From NCBI RefSeq assembly GCF_914767665.1, contig NC_059503.1, positions 37,448,001 to 37,512,000 on the forward strand: 64,000 nucleotides of DNA, read 5' to 3'. The first letter of the stretch is position 1. Each line of letters starts with the position of its first letter. This stretch comes from Harmonia axyridis (lineage: Eukaryota; Arthropoda; Insecta; Coleoptera; Coccinellidae). The notes below the pieces were generated by a model. The model had not been told where the DNA came from, searched no databases, and saw only the letters and a program-made list of their open reading frames with translations. Both the position numbers and the translations under genes were made by a program. Below, one piece after another: positions 34,401 through 38,800 of the stretch.

Positions 34401-35234
34401 GAGGAACCATCAGCATTACCCATGTTTTTCTGGCTACTAGAAAAAAACCATCTCAGACTATGAAAATAATAAAAGGATTCTTAATCTAAATGGAAAAAAA
34501 ACCAGATAGTAAGATCACTAACAAATTTCTGGTTCGTTATTCTACAAAGAATGAATGAAAAAATAATTTACCTTCATTAATTATTTTTTATTAGCTTTTT
34601 GAAATTTTTTAAATCATAAAATTTTTGAACCAGATTCTTTAAGGACTGATACTAATTTTTATATTATTCTATATTCTACAATGTAAAAATTAACTTACCT
34701 GAAGGTATATTCATTGAATTATTATTGTGTGTGTTTTCTGTGGCAAACATTCCATCTATATCTAAAACTGAATATATATGAATTATATACAAGATTATTG
34801 ATTTTAACAGATTTATTACCTGGTTGTTGAATATAAGGAGAGTTATTTGATGTAAAATCAATGTTCACAGATGGCTCAGTTGTAATATTAAAAGCAAAAC
34901 CTAAAAGGAGGAAAATTGGTATCTCATATCAAATTATTCTCATATTAATTTTAATGGAAATCATTCAATTAAATATATCACTCCACCACGAAATATTGAA
35001 ATTAAAGTATATGCAAAGGATTCTCATACAAAATAAAATAGCTTAAAGGGGAGAGTGTTTTAGTCTCATGTTGAATCTATTTTGAAGTTGTTTTTCTGCT
35101 ATTTGATTCCTTTGAATCAGATAACAGAAATAAATCCTTTATCTCAAATACTAACCTGGAACATCCATGGCATCTGGATCTTCTTCAAAATCACTTCCAG
35201 AACAATCATCATCATCGTCATCCAAATCGTACAT
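1507..35234 (-). CDS. sno: strawberry notch (sno/SBNO) helicase-like coactivator, 31 exons
   Basis: Sno/SBNO proteins are nuclear DExD/H-like ATPases acting as transcriptional coactivators (Notch/EGFR signalling in Drosophila). Coding exons, high to low coordinate: 35234-35156, 34900-34820, 34761-34699, 31593-31483, 29912-29805, 29550-29443, 29190-29083, 28839-28732, 28483-28376, 28122-28015, 27920-27795, 26321-26199, 26115-25981, 25886-25716, 25569-25483, 24291-24208, 23417-23319, 21844-21761, 20966-20868, 20052-19960, 19806-19682, 19005-18732, 18528-17896, 17707-17315, 17263-17099, 14364-14164, 14021-13836, 9508-9184, 9030-8250, 1997-1745, 1598-1507. The sum is 5,511 nt, divisible by 3, 1,836 residues and one terminal stop; every junction is GT-AG with matching phase. 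Walker A GAGVGKGRT lies at about residue 830, DECH at about 946 and QFGRTHRSNQ at about 1435. The core aligns with animal SBNO; the N-terminal ~735 residues are low-complexity and lineage-specific. No inactivating lesion is seen. Start ATG at 35234; an upstream coding exon cannot be excluded. Confidence 0.9.
1998..3920 (-). other. sno intron 29, distal part, nothing recognised
   Basis: Intronic AT-rich sequence with short open frames only. I see no transposase, reverse transcriptase or terminal repeats in this part. Confidence 0.5.
3940..4030 (-). repeat. tRNA-like (SINE-type) fragment with a pol III B box
   Basis: The minus strand contains a B box GGTTCGAGTCC (3966-3956) inside a T-arm-like hairpin (GCGGG...CCCGC), followed by CTCGGGGAGG and a T-rich tail. 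There is no 7-bp acceptor stem and no convincing A box or D arm, so it is not a functional tRNA. It is best read as a tRNA-derived SINE fragment. Confidence 0.5.
4040..5319. mobile_element. non-autonomous hAT-like element
   Basis: The ends are inverted: CAGAGCCGT at 4040 and ACGGCTCTG ending at 5319. Outside them lie 8-bp direct repeats, gcgatact (4032-4039) and ccgatact (5320-5327), 7 of 8 matching. An 8-bp target duplication with CAG...CTG ends is typical of hAT transposons. Length is 1,280 bp; no transposase frame remains. Subterminal GC-rich sequence (GGCGC, gccac repeats) is shared by both ends. Inserted in sno intron 29. Confidence 0.65.
4490..5190. repeat. nested inverted-repeat element inside the hAT-like element
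   Basis: The segment around 4524-4610 (cttgtcaaaaaatagggg...gagcccc...cttagttac) returns inverted around 5050-5140, imperfectly, with arms of roughly 90 bp. One outer end carries an ACACCCTGTATA motif like the TA-type MITEs elsewhere in the window. Boundaries are approximate. Confidence 0.5.
5320..5869. other. sno intron 29 spacer, no gene
   Basis: AT-rich intronic sequence between the hAT-like element and the LINE. The short open frames here overlap on both strands and have no recognisable domain. Confidence 0.45.
5870..7813 (+). CDS. LINE reverse transcriptase, 5'-truncated but open
   Basis: A 647-residue uninterrupted frame with non-LTR reverse transcriptase motifs in order: YRPISLLP (about 207), NQYGFRRCRSTGD (242), ALDISKAFDRVW (276), GVPQGSILSP (334), FADDSTLI (364), and the thumb/C-terminal region (VRPAMEYCSHAWGS). 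It would copy LINE RNA onto nicked genomic DNA. No apurinic-endonuclease domain precedes it, so the copy is 5'-truncated, as is usual for LINEs. An A-rich tail (about 7856-7875) ends the element. The clade is jockey/CR1-like; I cannot fix it further. Lying antisense to sno in intron 29, it has an open frame that implies a recent insertion. Confidence 0.85.
   Translation: MRACVNKNKAFREWCSNPTDEKRAAYILDRNNCNLTIQAAKQVFNNTVTKKLLDCPSGSRPFWSLAKVISNNFCHSTFPPLLKDDGALATSSKEKADLFAAIFAKNSTLEAGHKEPPNIPKVQASMPEVKFRTRGICRILKQLNSRKSTGPDGIPAIVLKKCAPELAPLLCRLFKLSYEQKTFPNIWKVARVQPIPKKGKKCMPRNYRPISLLPILSKVMETAINLQIVKHLEESNLISDNQYGFRRCRSTGDLLTYVTHLWTNAIEKHGESIAVALDISKAFDRVWHRALLSKLPSYGLPEGLCSWLGSFLHERQLCVVVDGAESALHSVNAGVPQGSILSPTLFLMHINDLLNSTKNQILSFADDSTLIASTTNKKPVTASTSSSQRIAQAVTINKDLEVILQWGSDNLVEFNASKTQATLLTRKTSTVAPQLIMDNKTIKPTNGLKLLGVNISPNATWHEHVCSVAKSAAQKLSYLFRARKLFTPMQLLLLYKAQVRPAMEYCSHAWGSAPKHSLLLLDSIQKRAVRLIDDPTLTANLHSLDHRRKVGDLCLFYRYYHGRCSAAIASMIPPGAQFDRRTRLADNSHQFVVHLSTARTSVYQKAFFYRTARLWNTLPQDVFPLGYNLQQFKTRTNRFILNSSRGA
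7876..8249. other. sno intron 29, proximal part
   Basis: AT-rich intronic sequence leading to the exon 29 donor (GTAACT just below 8250). Nothing else is recognised. Confidence 0.45.
8250..9508 (-). CDS. sno: sno exons 28-29 (C-terminal helicase domain)
   Basis: Exon 28 is 9508-9184 and exon 29 is 9030-8250, joined R|FASIVAKRLESLGALTHG with an AG|G split codon. Exon 28 carries IISEAASSGISLQ, ELPWSADKAVQQFGRTHRSN and EYVFLITNLAGER, the helicase motif VI region of the SBNO family. Exon 29 (781 nt) carries FLNRILGMPVDLQNRLFQYF, a DLGILDLG block, HATGIAPIELH and YRPNTGR. These are the best conserved parts of the protein and show no lesion. The 153-bp intron between them is short compared with the rest of the gene. 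Confidence 0.92.
9509..10639. other. sno intron 27, with MITE ends
   Basis: Contains isolated CAGGGTGTTTC sequences after TA or CA at about 9953 and 10364, which look like single ends of the TA-type MITEs listed below. I could not pair them into a complete element. No gene. Confidence 0.4.
10640..11010. mobile_element. TA-flanked MITE with ~90-bp inverted repeats
   Basis: Starts CAGGGTGTTTCCTAAACATG and ends with its inverse. TA dinucleotides flank it (10638-10639 and 11011-11012), the target duplication expected for Tc1/mariner-type elements. The arms match over about 90 bp (aaattcagggggttgttcc and inverse). There is no coding capacity; length is 371 bp. Confidence 0.75.
11593..13105 (+). 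mobile_element. Tc1-like DNA transposon, nearly intact
   Basis: Perfect 26-bp terminal inverted repeats (CACTGCGCAAAAAAATTAAC...) lie at both ends, flanked by TA (11591-11592, 13106-13107). Length is 1,513 bp. It holds one transposase frame on the plus strand. The TA duplication and DD34E transposase place it in the Tc1/mariner superfamily. It is nested in the larger fold-back element. Confidence 0.88.
11870..12908 (+). pseudogene. Tc1-like DD34E transposase, one frameshift
   Basis: A cut-and-paste transposase of ~346 residues. It has a paired helix-turn-helix N terminus (LTQEECAQAVVLREQGWTY, then RFGVYHTSVFRML and GRPRVTT), and the catalytic triad: FTDESRFCL (first D), LMDDNARPH (second D) and DLNPIEQVWD (E). 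Exactly 34 residues separate the second D and the E. The reading frame breaks near 12434, where one extra base before GGTTTCGGGGGAGG shifts frame; after it the frame reads GFGGGLIMVWGGI. The stop codon is at 12906-12908. Except for this one lesion the gene looks complete, so the copy is young but probably inactive unless the shift is a sequencing error. Confidence 0.88.
13575..13631. repeat. microsatellite (TTA)n(TA)n
   Basis: A run of TTA units passing into about 18 TA units, inside the right arm of the fold-back element. Confidence 0.9.
13836..14364 (-). CDS. sno: sno exons 26-27 (acidic linker and start of C-terminal domain)
   Basis: Exon 26 is 14364-14164 and exon 27 is 14021-13836. Exon 26 encodes an acidic, serine-rich linker with a run of six aspartates, then a charged helix (EKERLEKKQREFEEN). 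Exon 27 has EEANQMKEELLKGIEELGKS, then NTLDELIDSFGGPEHVAEMT and GRKG, the strongly conserved SBNO block before the C-terminal helicase domain. Both exons are phase 1-1 and multiples of 3. The linker between helicase halves is shorter than in vertebrate SBNO1. Confidence 0.88.
14365..14848. other. sno intron 25, no feature
   Basis: AT-rich intronic sequence. Two similar short inverted stretches (ataacgagcgttcaaataat near 14437 and gaacactcgttataat near 14560) hint at a small inverted-repeat element, not resolved further. Confidence 0.35.
14849..15640 (+). pseudogene. relic of a LINE ORF1-like protein, interrupted
   Basis: A lysine/glutamine/asparagine-rich frame (MKNLETTKNQSVKKVRKSQ...) reads to IIIRN at 15142, where a 344-bp insert begins. 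After the insert the same phrase VIIIRN resumes at ~15487 and continues VPTKMNEIKEMEYSNLFYI. The reading fits the gag-like ORF1 of a LINE whose endonuclease relic follows at 15882. No zinc knuckles are visible, so the ORF1 label is an inference from position. Confidence 0.4.
15143..15486. mobile_element. insert with ~85-bp inverted repeats and ~21-bp target duplication
   Basis: The segment is bounded by direct repeats caagtaaaataataatcaga (15120-15142) and caagtaataataatcagaaa (15487-15507), a long target duplication. Inside, 15153-15232 recurs inverted at 15369-15460 (cgaacTGTTTCGAAACGTCGG and its inverse). The host frame IIIRN is split exactly here, confirming insertion. Such a long duplication suggests target-primed retrotransposition rather than a DNA transposon. 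Confidence 0.6.
15882..16860 (+). pseudogene. decayed LINE: endonuclease start plus fused C-terminal pieces
   Basis: 15882-16170 encodes the beginning of an apurinic-like endonuclease (FGTWDVQGLSGKLEEVEK, AALTETNKKGNG, IHIYSGVP, GVSLLIRKEL). At about 16175 it joins a different segment, LELDEEVISAAQKEVILANT, RLVRKFLTSL, which resembles the LINE C-terminal piece at 30109-30440. Beyond a short (TA)n tract, 16470-16850 has broken frames reading NKMNNSKGKNFYREVNKLS and AHAFANHYTDIF, typical of the region between endonuclease and reverse transcriptase. Multiple stops; clearly dead. Confidence 0.6.
17099..17707 (-). CDS. sno: sno exons 24-25
   Basis: Exon 24 is 17707-17315 (393 nt) and exon 25 is 17263-17099 (165 nt), both phase 1-1. 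Exon 24 reads GMYIARQLSFQDVKFSITEV, MKKSMWGQYWSAHQRFFKYL, VVIGLQSTGEAGTL and LMDFVSTAKG, all strongly conserved in SBNO proteins. Exon 25 starts VFQNLVEKHFPS and ends in a basic charged helix (LELEQEKMRKKQRG). Confidence 0.92.
17896..19005 (-). CDS. sno: sno exons 22-23 (ATPase domain with Walker A and DECH)
   Basis: Exon 22 is 19005-18732 and exon 23 is 18528-17896 (633 nt). Exon 22 has MELGVAETYSTYMPSKLKLG, HPDPVVETASLSSV and LSALQLESITYASQAHNQFL, then GFRAGFLIG. Exon 23 opens with GDGAGVGKGRTIAGI, the P-loop that binds ATP, continues SISNDLKYDAERDL and TYSSLIGES, and has the Walker B box LLIFDECHKAKN, then YASATGASEPKNMAYMTRLG and VGGMEIVAMDMKLRG. All catalytic residues expected of the family are present. 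Confidence 0.93.
19204..19525. mobile_element. TA-flanked MITE in sno intron 21
   Basis: Left end TA-CAGGGTGATTCACCGCCATG, with ...actattagac after it. The right end carries gtctaatagaccattgcgtt followed by gaatcaccctaTA, an imperfect inverse. The TA dinucleotides fit a Tc1/mariner-type MITE. It is noncoding. Confidence 0.65.
19682..20052 (-). CDS. sno: sno exons 20-21
   Basis: Exon 20 is 20052-19960 (93 nt, phase 1-1) and exon 21 is 19806-19682 (125 nt, phase 1 to 0). Exon 21 encodes DISLAGFLQTNKNPNQGKRR, then a basic PKRKPVSMDD. I placed its donor at GTAAGA after GAT GAT. The frame stays open for another 45 nt to a stop, but the phase-0 join into VENDMMELGVAETY restores the family alignment. 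The basic KRR/PKRK stretch may act in nuclear import (inference). Confidence 0.8.
20218..20599. mobile_element. inverted-repeat element with CTGAAGAAG / CGAAAC motif
   Basis: Ends attagaggttaagggtgttt (20218) and its inverse at 20576-20599 (aaacactcttaacctctaat). Next to each end lies a CTTCTTCAG-like or TTAAGAAGTC-like block with CGAAA. A (TA)n microsatellite occupies the middle (20422-20470). Length is 382 bp, with no coding frame. Not assigned to a superfamily. Confidence 0.5.
20422..20470. repeat. (TA)n microsatellite
   Basis: About 24 uninterrupted TA units inside a sno intron. Confidence 0.9.
20657..21974 (-). repeat. sno: segmental duplication copy 1, carrying sno exons 18-19
   Basis: 1,318 bp nearly identical to 23109-24421. 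It holds exon 19 (20966-20868, 99 nt: GKTNNRFNPTKVNG..., ending SSKDTG) and exon 18 (21844-21761, 84 nt: GSMRYIHGNRAVRM...). Both exons are phase 1-1, so doubling the segment keeps the reading frame. Splice sites are intact (TTTAAG/G, TTTTTAG/G acceptors; GTATGT and GTGAGT donors). The intron between the two exons also has identical small open frames in both copies, shadows of the duplication rather than genes. Confidence 0.92.
22012..22401. mobile_element. TA-flanked MITE inserted at the centre of a palindrome
   Basis: Ends CAGGGTGGACAAAAATA and inverse, with TA on both sides (22010-22011, 22402-22403). Outside the TA, the flanks 21975-22009 and 22404-22440 are themselves inverse complements (attccaaaaatgtatcacat... 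versus ...atgtgatacatttttggaat). Removing the MITE and one TA leaves a palindrome of about 70 bp with the TA in the exact centre. Confidence 0.75.
22443..22984. other. spacer between the two duplicated segments
   Basis: AT-rich intronic sequence containing one isolated TTCACCCTGTATA end at about 22528 and no gene. Confidence 0.4.
22985..23086. repeat. perfect palindrome, 49-bp arms, 4-base loop
   Basis: 22985-23033 is the exact inverse complement of 23038-23086 (read through base by base: ...agccaaggaaaagtttcata... and inverse), with loop ATAG. It ends 22 bp before duplication copy 2 begins. No TA or other target duplication is obvious. Confidence 0.93.
23109..24421 (-). repeat. sno: segmental duplication copy 2, carrying sno exons 16-17
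   Basis: 1,313 bp nearly identical to 20657-21974. Exon 17 (23417-23319) differs from its twin by asparagine to aspartate (GKTDNRF). Exon 16 (24291-24208) has valine and isoleucine for methionines (GSVRYIH..., VRISNI). Splice sites are intact and phases are 1-1. The few differences are spread over exon and intron, so the event is recent and both copies look usable. Confidence 0.92.
24422..25482. other. sno intron 15
   Basis: Intronic sequence. A plus-strand open frame at 24599-24952 (117 codons) has no recognisable domain and I do not call it a gene. It reads like repeat-derived sequence, somewhat richer in G+C than its surroundings. Confidence 0.4.
25483..26321 (-). CDS. sno: sno exons 12-15 (low-complexity N-terminal region)
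   Basis: Exons 26321-26199, 26115-25981, 25886-25716 and 25569-25483, all phase 1-1 with lengths 123, 135, 171 and 87. They encode Asn/Ser/Ile/Lys-rich sequence without a known domain. Exon 14 (25886-25716) ends in four tandem TQGPNPG heptapeptides. Exon 13 contains TPNFNIKGA, similar to the RPNFNQIA motif in the exon array. These exons are called from consistent splice sites, phase and open frames, not from homology, so individual ones may be alternatively spliced. Confidence 0.8.
25717..25801 (-). repeat. sno: coding 21-bp minisatellite (TQGPNPG)x4 in sno exon 14
   Basis: Four identical 21-bp units (plus strand ccaggattaggtccttgagt-a) lie inside exon 14. Each encodes T-Q-G-P-N-P-G. The repeat runs right up to the splice donor, the last G being split by the intron. 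Confidence 0.92.
26322..27794. other. sno intron 11, mostly transposon relic
   Basis: Contains the folded transposase relic at 27040-27560 and otherwise AT-rich sequence without a gene. Confidence 0.5.
27040..27560 (+). pseudogene. folded mariner-like transposase relic
   Basis: The plus strand around 27281-27350 reads WWSTRSPDLTLLDFFWSHLK, then SRIYQLE: the SPDL..LDFFLW signature around the third catalytic residue of IS630/Tc1/mariner-type transposases. Downstream, 27385-27480 reads CETETFEDFYCLLRNHVIYF, a C-terminal tail. The flanks 27070-27250 and 27385-27560 are imperfect inverse complements, so the relic forms a hairpin. Several gaps and stops; dead. Confidence 0.6.
27795..29912 (-). CDS. 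sno: sno exons 5-11 (exon 11 plus six-exon array)
   Basis: Exon 11 is 27920-27795 (126 nt; SSAGISSLKNKKISVNFNG...). Exons 10 to 5 are 28122-28015, 28483-28376, 28839-28732, 29190-29083, 29550-29443 and 29912-29805, each 108 nt. Each array exon starts with AT and ends with A, phase 1-1, and reads (D)GIFAPLPTVQTGHGVSEP then QSILNIT(R/K)PNFNQIAPA. Acceptors are ttattcatag or ttatccatag; donors alternate GTGAGT and GTAAGT. All six are open and intact. Together they add 216 residues of repeated sequence to the protein. Confidence 0.9.
27958..30108 (-). repeat. sno: tandem exon array, six ~358-bp units
   Basis: Each unit is one 108-bp sno exon plus about 250 bp of intron. The spacing of exon starts is 361, 356, 351, 360 and 362 bp. 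Units 28376-28483 and 28732-28839 form one subtype (PLSTMQTGQAV; gtttcggtcttgc in the intron); the other four form another (PLPTVQTGHGV; gtttctgtcttgc). A seventh partial unit without exon ends at 30108, where LINE-derived sequence starts. Confidence 0.95.
30109..30440 (+). pseudogene. LINE C-terminal fragment
   Basis: A plus-strand open stretch reads EKLTKYHDLAFEMKEMYRLN, then TVLILPLIITTNRLVESHL and LELISTAQKEVILWTTRIVR. This EKxxKYxDLAxEMKxMW...ILP pattern is the C-terminal tail of some LINE polyproteins. A related piece lies at about 16175-16330. The open frame begins in the exon-array unit upstream, which is coincidence. It sits between the array and a (TA)n tract. Confidence 0.6.
30518..31017. 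mobile_element. 500-bp inverted-repeat element with CTGAAGAAG...CGAAACG motif
   Basis: Ends agtcaatagaattttctttatttggaagtg-type arms (about 30 bp) at 30518 and inverse ending 31017. (TA)n tracts lie on both sides (30497-30517, 31048-31097). The minus strand at 30629-30604 has CTGAAGA, A, a 5-bp stem GGAGA/TCTCC and GAAACG. No protein frame. Confidence 0.6.
31048..31441. repeat. three (TA)n tracts in sno intron 4
   Basis: TA runs at about 31048-31097, 31237-31253 and 31361-31441. The last has some 40 units. Between the second and third lies a ~95-bp non-AT stretch (agtgggtttcgtagagttat...) that looks repeat-derived but that I cannot classify. Confidence 0.85.
31483..31593 (-). CDS. sno: sno exon 4
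   Basis: 111 nt, phase 1-1, acceptor TTTTCAG, donor GTAATA. Encodes (D)GSLVYSPELYMYNNNE, then CNTILQNSRINFNTNQNQPK. Its first residues DG match the starts of the array exons and of exon 3. Confidence 0.78.
31702..33649 (+). mobile_element. mariner/IS630-type transposon folded into an inverted dimer
   Basis: TA flanks (31700-31701 and 33650-33651); ends CAGGCTGTCCCGTAAAGACC and inverse GGTCTTTACGGGACACCCTG. The left ~700 bp (31702-32398) recurs inverted at about 32953-33649. A second inverted pair (about 32758-32843 and 32862-32939) is nested inside. The right half is therefore an inverted copy lacking 32399-32757. The unique part encodes transposase pieces: ILGPIELPPSLNANNYLEFL, LCFQHDGCAAHYVLEV, LWPPRSPDLNPIDFYYWG. 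The DGCAAHY and SPDLNPIDFYYW boxes hold the second and third catalytic positions (D, D). The N-terminal domain is broken. In sno intron 3. Confidence 0.85.
33650..34698. other. sno intron 3, remainder
   Basis: AT-rich intronic sequence without recognised genes or terminal repeats. Confidence 0.45.
34699..35234 (-). CDS. sno: sno exons 1-3 (N terminus)
   Basis: Exon 1 is 35234-35156, starting MYDLDDDDDDCSGSDFEED. Exon 2 is 34900-34820 and exon 3 is 34761-34699. Exon 1 ends in phase 1 with GTTAGT donor; exons 2 and 3 are phase 1-1 (81 and 63 nt). The acidic start would suit a transcriptional activator surface (inference). The ATG at 35234 is the only one in exon 1 upstream of the aspartate run; no TATA box is evident. 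Confidence 0.78.
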
Positions 35235-35871
35235 TGTTCTTCAAAAATAAAATAATTTGCCAATACTTTTCAGCCAAAACAATCTGAAAGAACATCACAA
35301 ATGAAAAAATCATGAGATTATCATCAATGGTCATTGAAATATTTTTTATTTTCCTATTAGTGTTGCAAACTAAGATTTCACAAAATTTGAATAAGAATTG
35401 ATAGTTCACAATTTATTACTGTCAATTTCAAAATTTTATCTTATAGAATAGTTGCAAGTATCAGTGAGAAGTGGTAAAGAATATCTCAGAAGCCACTAGA
35501 AAGTTGTATATAACTATTTATATCTGATCTGTATAGAGAGAGAGAACTGTTTTTTATTGTCACAGACATAGACAAGATGATCTGTATAGTAGTGAAGAAA
35601 GTGTTAGATTTAGAAAGAATTATTTATTTAAATGAATTTTTGGCAAAAAGATTATATGCTTTAGTAACAAGTTAGTTTAATCTTTGATATTTTTTCAAAA
35701 ACCAAAATATTCTTCATCATAGCTGACTTAAACATACAAAATCATTGGACTATTAGTGTCAACTCTAATAAAATTATCACCTCTTTATCTCTATCTACTC
35801 TGACTAGGGTAGAACTAATGCTTGTCAAGACTGACTGCAAAGCAGAATATAAGTCTGAAGTTGAATATTAA
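35235..35871. other. sno 5' flank, likely promoter side
   Basis: Between the sno start codon and the piggyBac element. It should hold the sno 5' UTR and promoter, but I see no defining motif. Confidence 0.4.
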
Positions 35872-38397
35872 CCCATTAAAGCCCATAATTCCCCCGTGAA
35901 GATTTTCAACTGAAACTTTGTCTGATGAGTTATTTAGACTCAAAAAGTGATATTGTGTTATAAAAATAATGATCGAACATGCAGGAGAGTTACTATGAAG
36001 CGGCAACTTAAGTTGCCACTGGGATAATTCATGAAGAAATTTTCCAAAGTACAATAAAACTAGCATATCAATCGTATACATCTATTGTGATTCAACCGTA
36101 TAATATTTCCTATGAAATTACATAAAATATTATTATTTTACATCATGAAAAATTTTGAAACACTCATCAGGATGAACAGGAACTTCACACTTCTTGCATA
36201 CAAAAATTGTACGCCTGCCACATACTTTACAACGGCGATACTTGGATTCACCTTTTTCGATGAAATGATCTGTTCGATCTTTTCTTATTTCTTCGAGAGC
36301 TGGTGTGAACTCTAGAGATGATCGAACTCCTGCTACCATTGGAGGACTGCCGTAAGACTTCAGAATGAAAATAGCACACTGACGTCTGAAATCCAATAGA
36401 GGAATATCATGCCCAAGGCGACGATACAGTAACCAACCTTGTGTGCTGCATACATCCACAGTCCAAGAGAAATAAGGCCACCACCATTTTTTCGACCTGA
36501 TTCTGTTTCGGTAGGAAGCCAAAAATTGATCAGAAAGATCTACTCCACCCATGTTACTATTGTAACGAGCAATAGGACCTGGTACTTTGACAGAAATGAC
36601 CTTCTTTTCAATTCTGGAGTATCGGTTTGACTTTGACATAGGATGTACATTATCACAATTAGTAAGTACAGTAACAACATTGTTGTCATTCCAACGGACT
36701 GCTAAAATATCTCCTGAAGAACTGGTGGATGTTTCACCTCTGGGTTTATTTTTCCACGTTTTTTTATCTGGAAGTTTCATTGAAACACTACAGCGATTCT
36801 CACGCAGAGTACCAGTTCCACCAAGTCCTCTAGAACTAAGCTCTTCCAACAACCCAACCGATGTAAAAAGATTGTCAAAGTAGAGTCGAATACCCTTTGA
36901 CAATTTCATGTGGTCTACAAGTCCAATTACTACGTCACCTCCTTGACCGAGTCCAGTTTCTGGAAGACGAGTTGAACTTCCACAATAGGGTTCAACATGA
37001 TGGATGTATCCAGATGGATCCGCGGCAACCCATAACTTGAACCCAAATCTGATAGGTTTTCCGCGAATAAACTGTTTGCACCCATGCCTTCCGTAATAAG
37101 GAATCATACTCTCGTCGATACTAATAGTGGGCCCAGGACTGATTTGTTTGAAAGAGTTGTTGAGGTGATCAAAAATAGGTCGGACCTTGTACATTTTATC
37201 ACTTCCATCATTGTTTTCATTGTTGGCAAGGTGAATAAAACTTATCAGTTCATCGAATCGGTTTCGACGGATGGCATCGGAAACTAAGTGCGAATGAACA
37301 TCTGGATCTTGTTTCCAGTAGAGTCTTCTATATGGAAGAGGGTGGTAACCTGACATCAACATAATTCCGACAAATGTAATCATTTCTTCAGCAGTGGCAT
37401 TCAGGTTGTGAACGAGTTTCTGCATAGCATAACGATTAGTTTCGGTTACGATATGACTCAATAAATCTTCCGAGAAGTAAGCCCTAAAAGCCTCAATAGG
37501 GCTTTTTACCGTTTCTTTCAGAAGATCTTCTGCTACCGGTCGGTATTCGCATTCAAGTTCAGGAATACTTGAAGATAACCCATTCATTTTCGGCTTCCAA
37601 GTACGTTCTGTGGGACGCTTACGTTTGGTGCTTCTTACTCTTGTCTGCGAAGAAGTCGTCGGTCTAGGTTCTTCTGAATGGTTCTCATCTTGGACGACTG
37701 GATTGCCGTGATCATCATCGATTTCTGGATTCTGCATTTCCACCTGAGAGCGTAATATACGGGCAGGAAGGTGGTCAAAATCTCCAACTACCTCTTCATC
37801 CGATAAATCAGAGTCCTTATCTGTATCTGCACCAGGAAGTTCATCAGGTGGACATATGGCTATTTGGTGGCTGATATGTCCTCATCGTTCTCGATAAGGT
37901 CAATTAATTCATGAAGAAGTAATCCAGTGCCTGATCTTCCACGAGTATACCTGTCGAAATCATTCAGTAAGAAATGTAAATATTGCAGAAACCGTTGTCA
38001 CGTGTTCCCGTTGGCCACTTTAGTTGCCATCAAACTTTGCCCGTATGGCAAAAGCAAAATATTGCATGAAAATATTACTGTGAAGAAGAAATATACTGCT
38101 GAATTCATATTGAATAAAACTGGTACAAAAATACAAATGTGCATGCATTATTGAAATAGAATACTTACAATCTCTCATCGACGGCCATTATGGTGAATGA
38201 AAAAGTTCAAGAGCTCTGAATAAATCGTTATACACTAACTCACTGTTTGACAATATCTGACTGACGTTTGTGCTATTCGAGACAGGACATATCACATGAC
38301 CGGAATTTACCAATGGAACTTCAATATCTATGCGCGTGCGCATAGAATGTAGTCGAATGCGCCGTGGCAACTTAAGTTGCCACGGGGCTGTAATGGG
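35872..38397 (-). mobile_element. complete piggyBac-type transposon
   Basis: Flanked by TTAA on both sides (35868-35871 and 38398-38401), the piggyBac target site. Terminal inverted repeats are CCCATTAAAGCCC at the left and GGGCTGTAATGGG at the right (12 of 13 matching). Subterminal GGCAACTTAAGTTGCCAC-type palindromes lie near both ends (about 36002-36019 and 38363-38382). It carries one transposase gene and lies between sno and the LRRC47 homologue. Confidence 0.93.
36133..38188 (-). CDS. piggyBac-family transposase (DDD), split first exon
   Basis: The main frame, 37743-36133, is 536 residues open. Catalytic aspartates are seen in TISIDESMIPYYG (210), LYFDNLFTS (290) and NMGGVDLSDQ (402). 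The C terminus has a cysteine-rich finger (C505, C508, C517, C520, H524, C528, H533) that in piggyBac binds the ends. Upstream, a 20-nt exon 38188-38169 (MAVDERL) ends at GTAAGT and joins, over a 218-bp intron, to 37950 (acceptor CGACAG), reading YTRGRSGTGLLLHELIDLIE. The frame then breaks near 37862 (one base missing) before AICPPDELPGADTDK runs into the main frame. So the N-terminal acidic leader is shifted, while a shorter protein from M at 37743 is intact. Whether that is active is unknown. Confidence 0.88.
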
Positions 38398-38401
38398 TTA
38401 A

Positions 38402-38800
38402 GGAAGAATTCTAGGCCAAAAACTTCTAGGGAATAAGCTTGTTGAGATCACTGCTAGTAAAGCAATAAAGGCTTTAATAGTGAGCACAAGCTGAGCGGCT
38501 AAGACCTGGGGATGTAACCGTAAAATACTGCAATAGTTGTATCAATCAATACACTTGTACATCATGATTTTGAGACCAATGCAAGTCAGAATTGCATGAT
38601 GAAGATCATTGACTAAGTAGAAATGCTGGCCTATGTGTGCATGACTGGAGCTATGAGAATGTGCCCATCCATAGATCTCACACCTTTACATCTAGTGATA
38701 GACAGACTAGCCCACAAGACTATCCTCAGAATAATACTGCAAGAAGTAGAGCAGCATTGGAAGGGAGAATGGCATCTTCAGCAATAAAGCCCAATTCTTT
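38402..38800 (+). pseudogene. decayed LINE reverse transcriptase C-terminal fragment
   Basis: Broken plus-strand frames read KALIVSTS, AAKTWGCNRKILQ and RPMQVRIA, then phrases like GAMRMCPSIDL-TPLHLVIDR after frame changes. This order (TWG.xPKIL, IRPM, GAMRTCPTxAL, LPPLHL) is typical of the region after the polymerase of R1/Loner/I-type LINEs. Many stops; a fossil. Confidence 0.5.
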
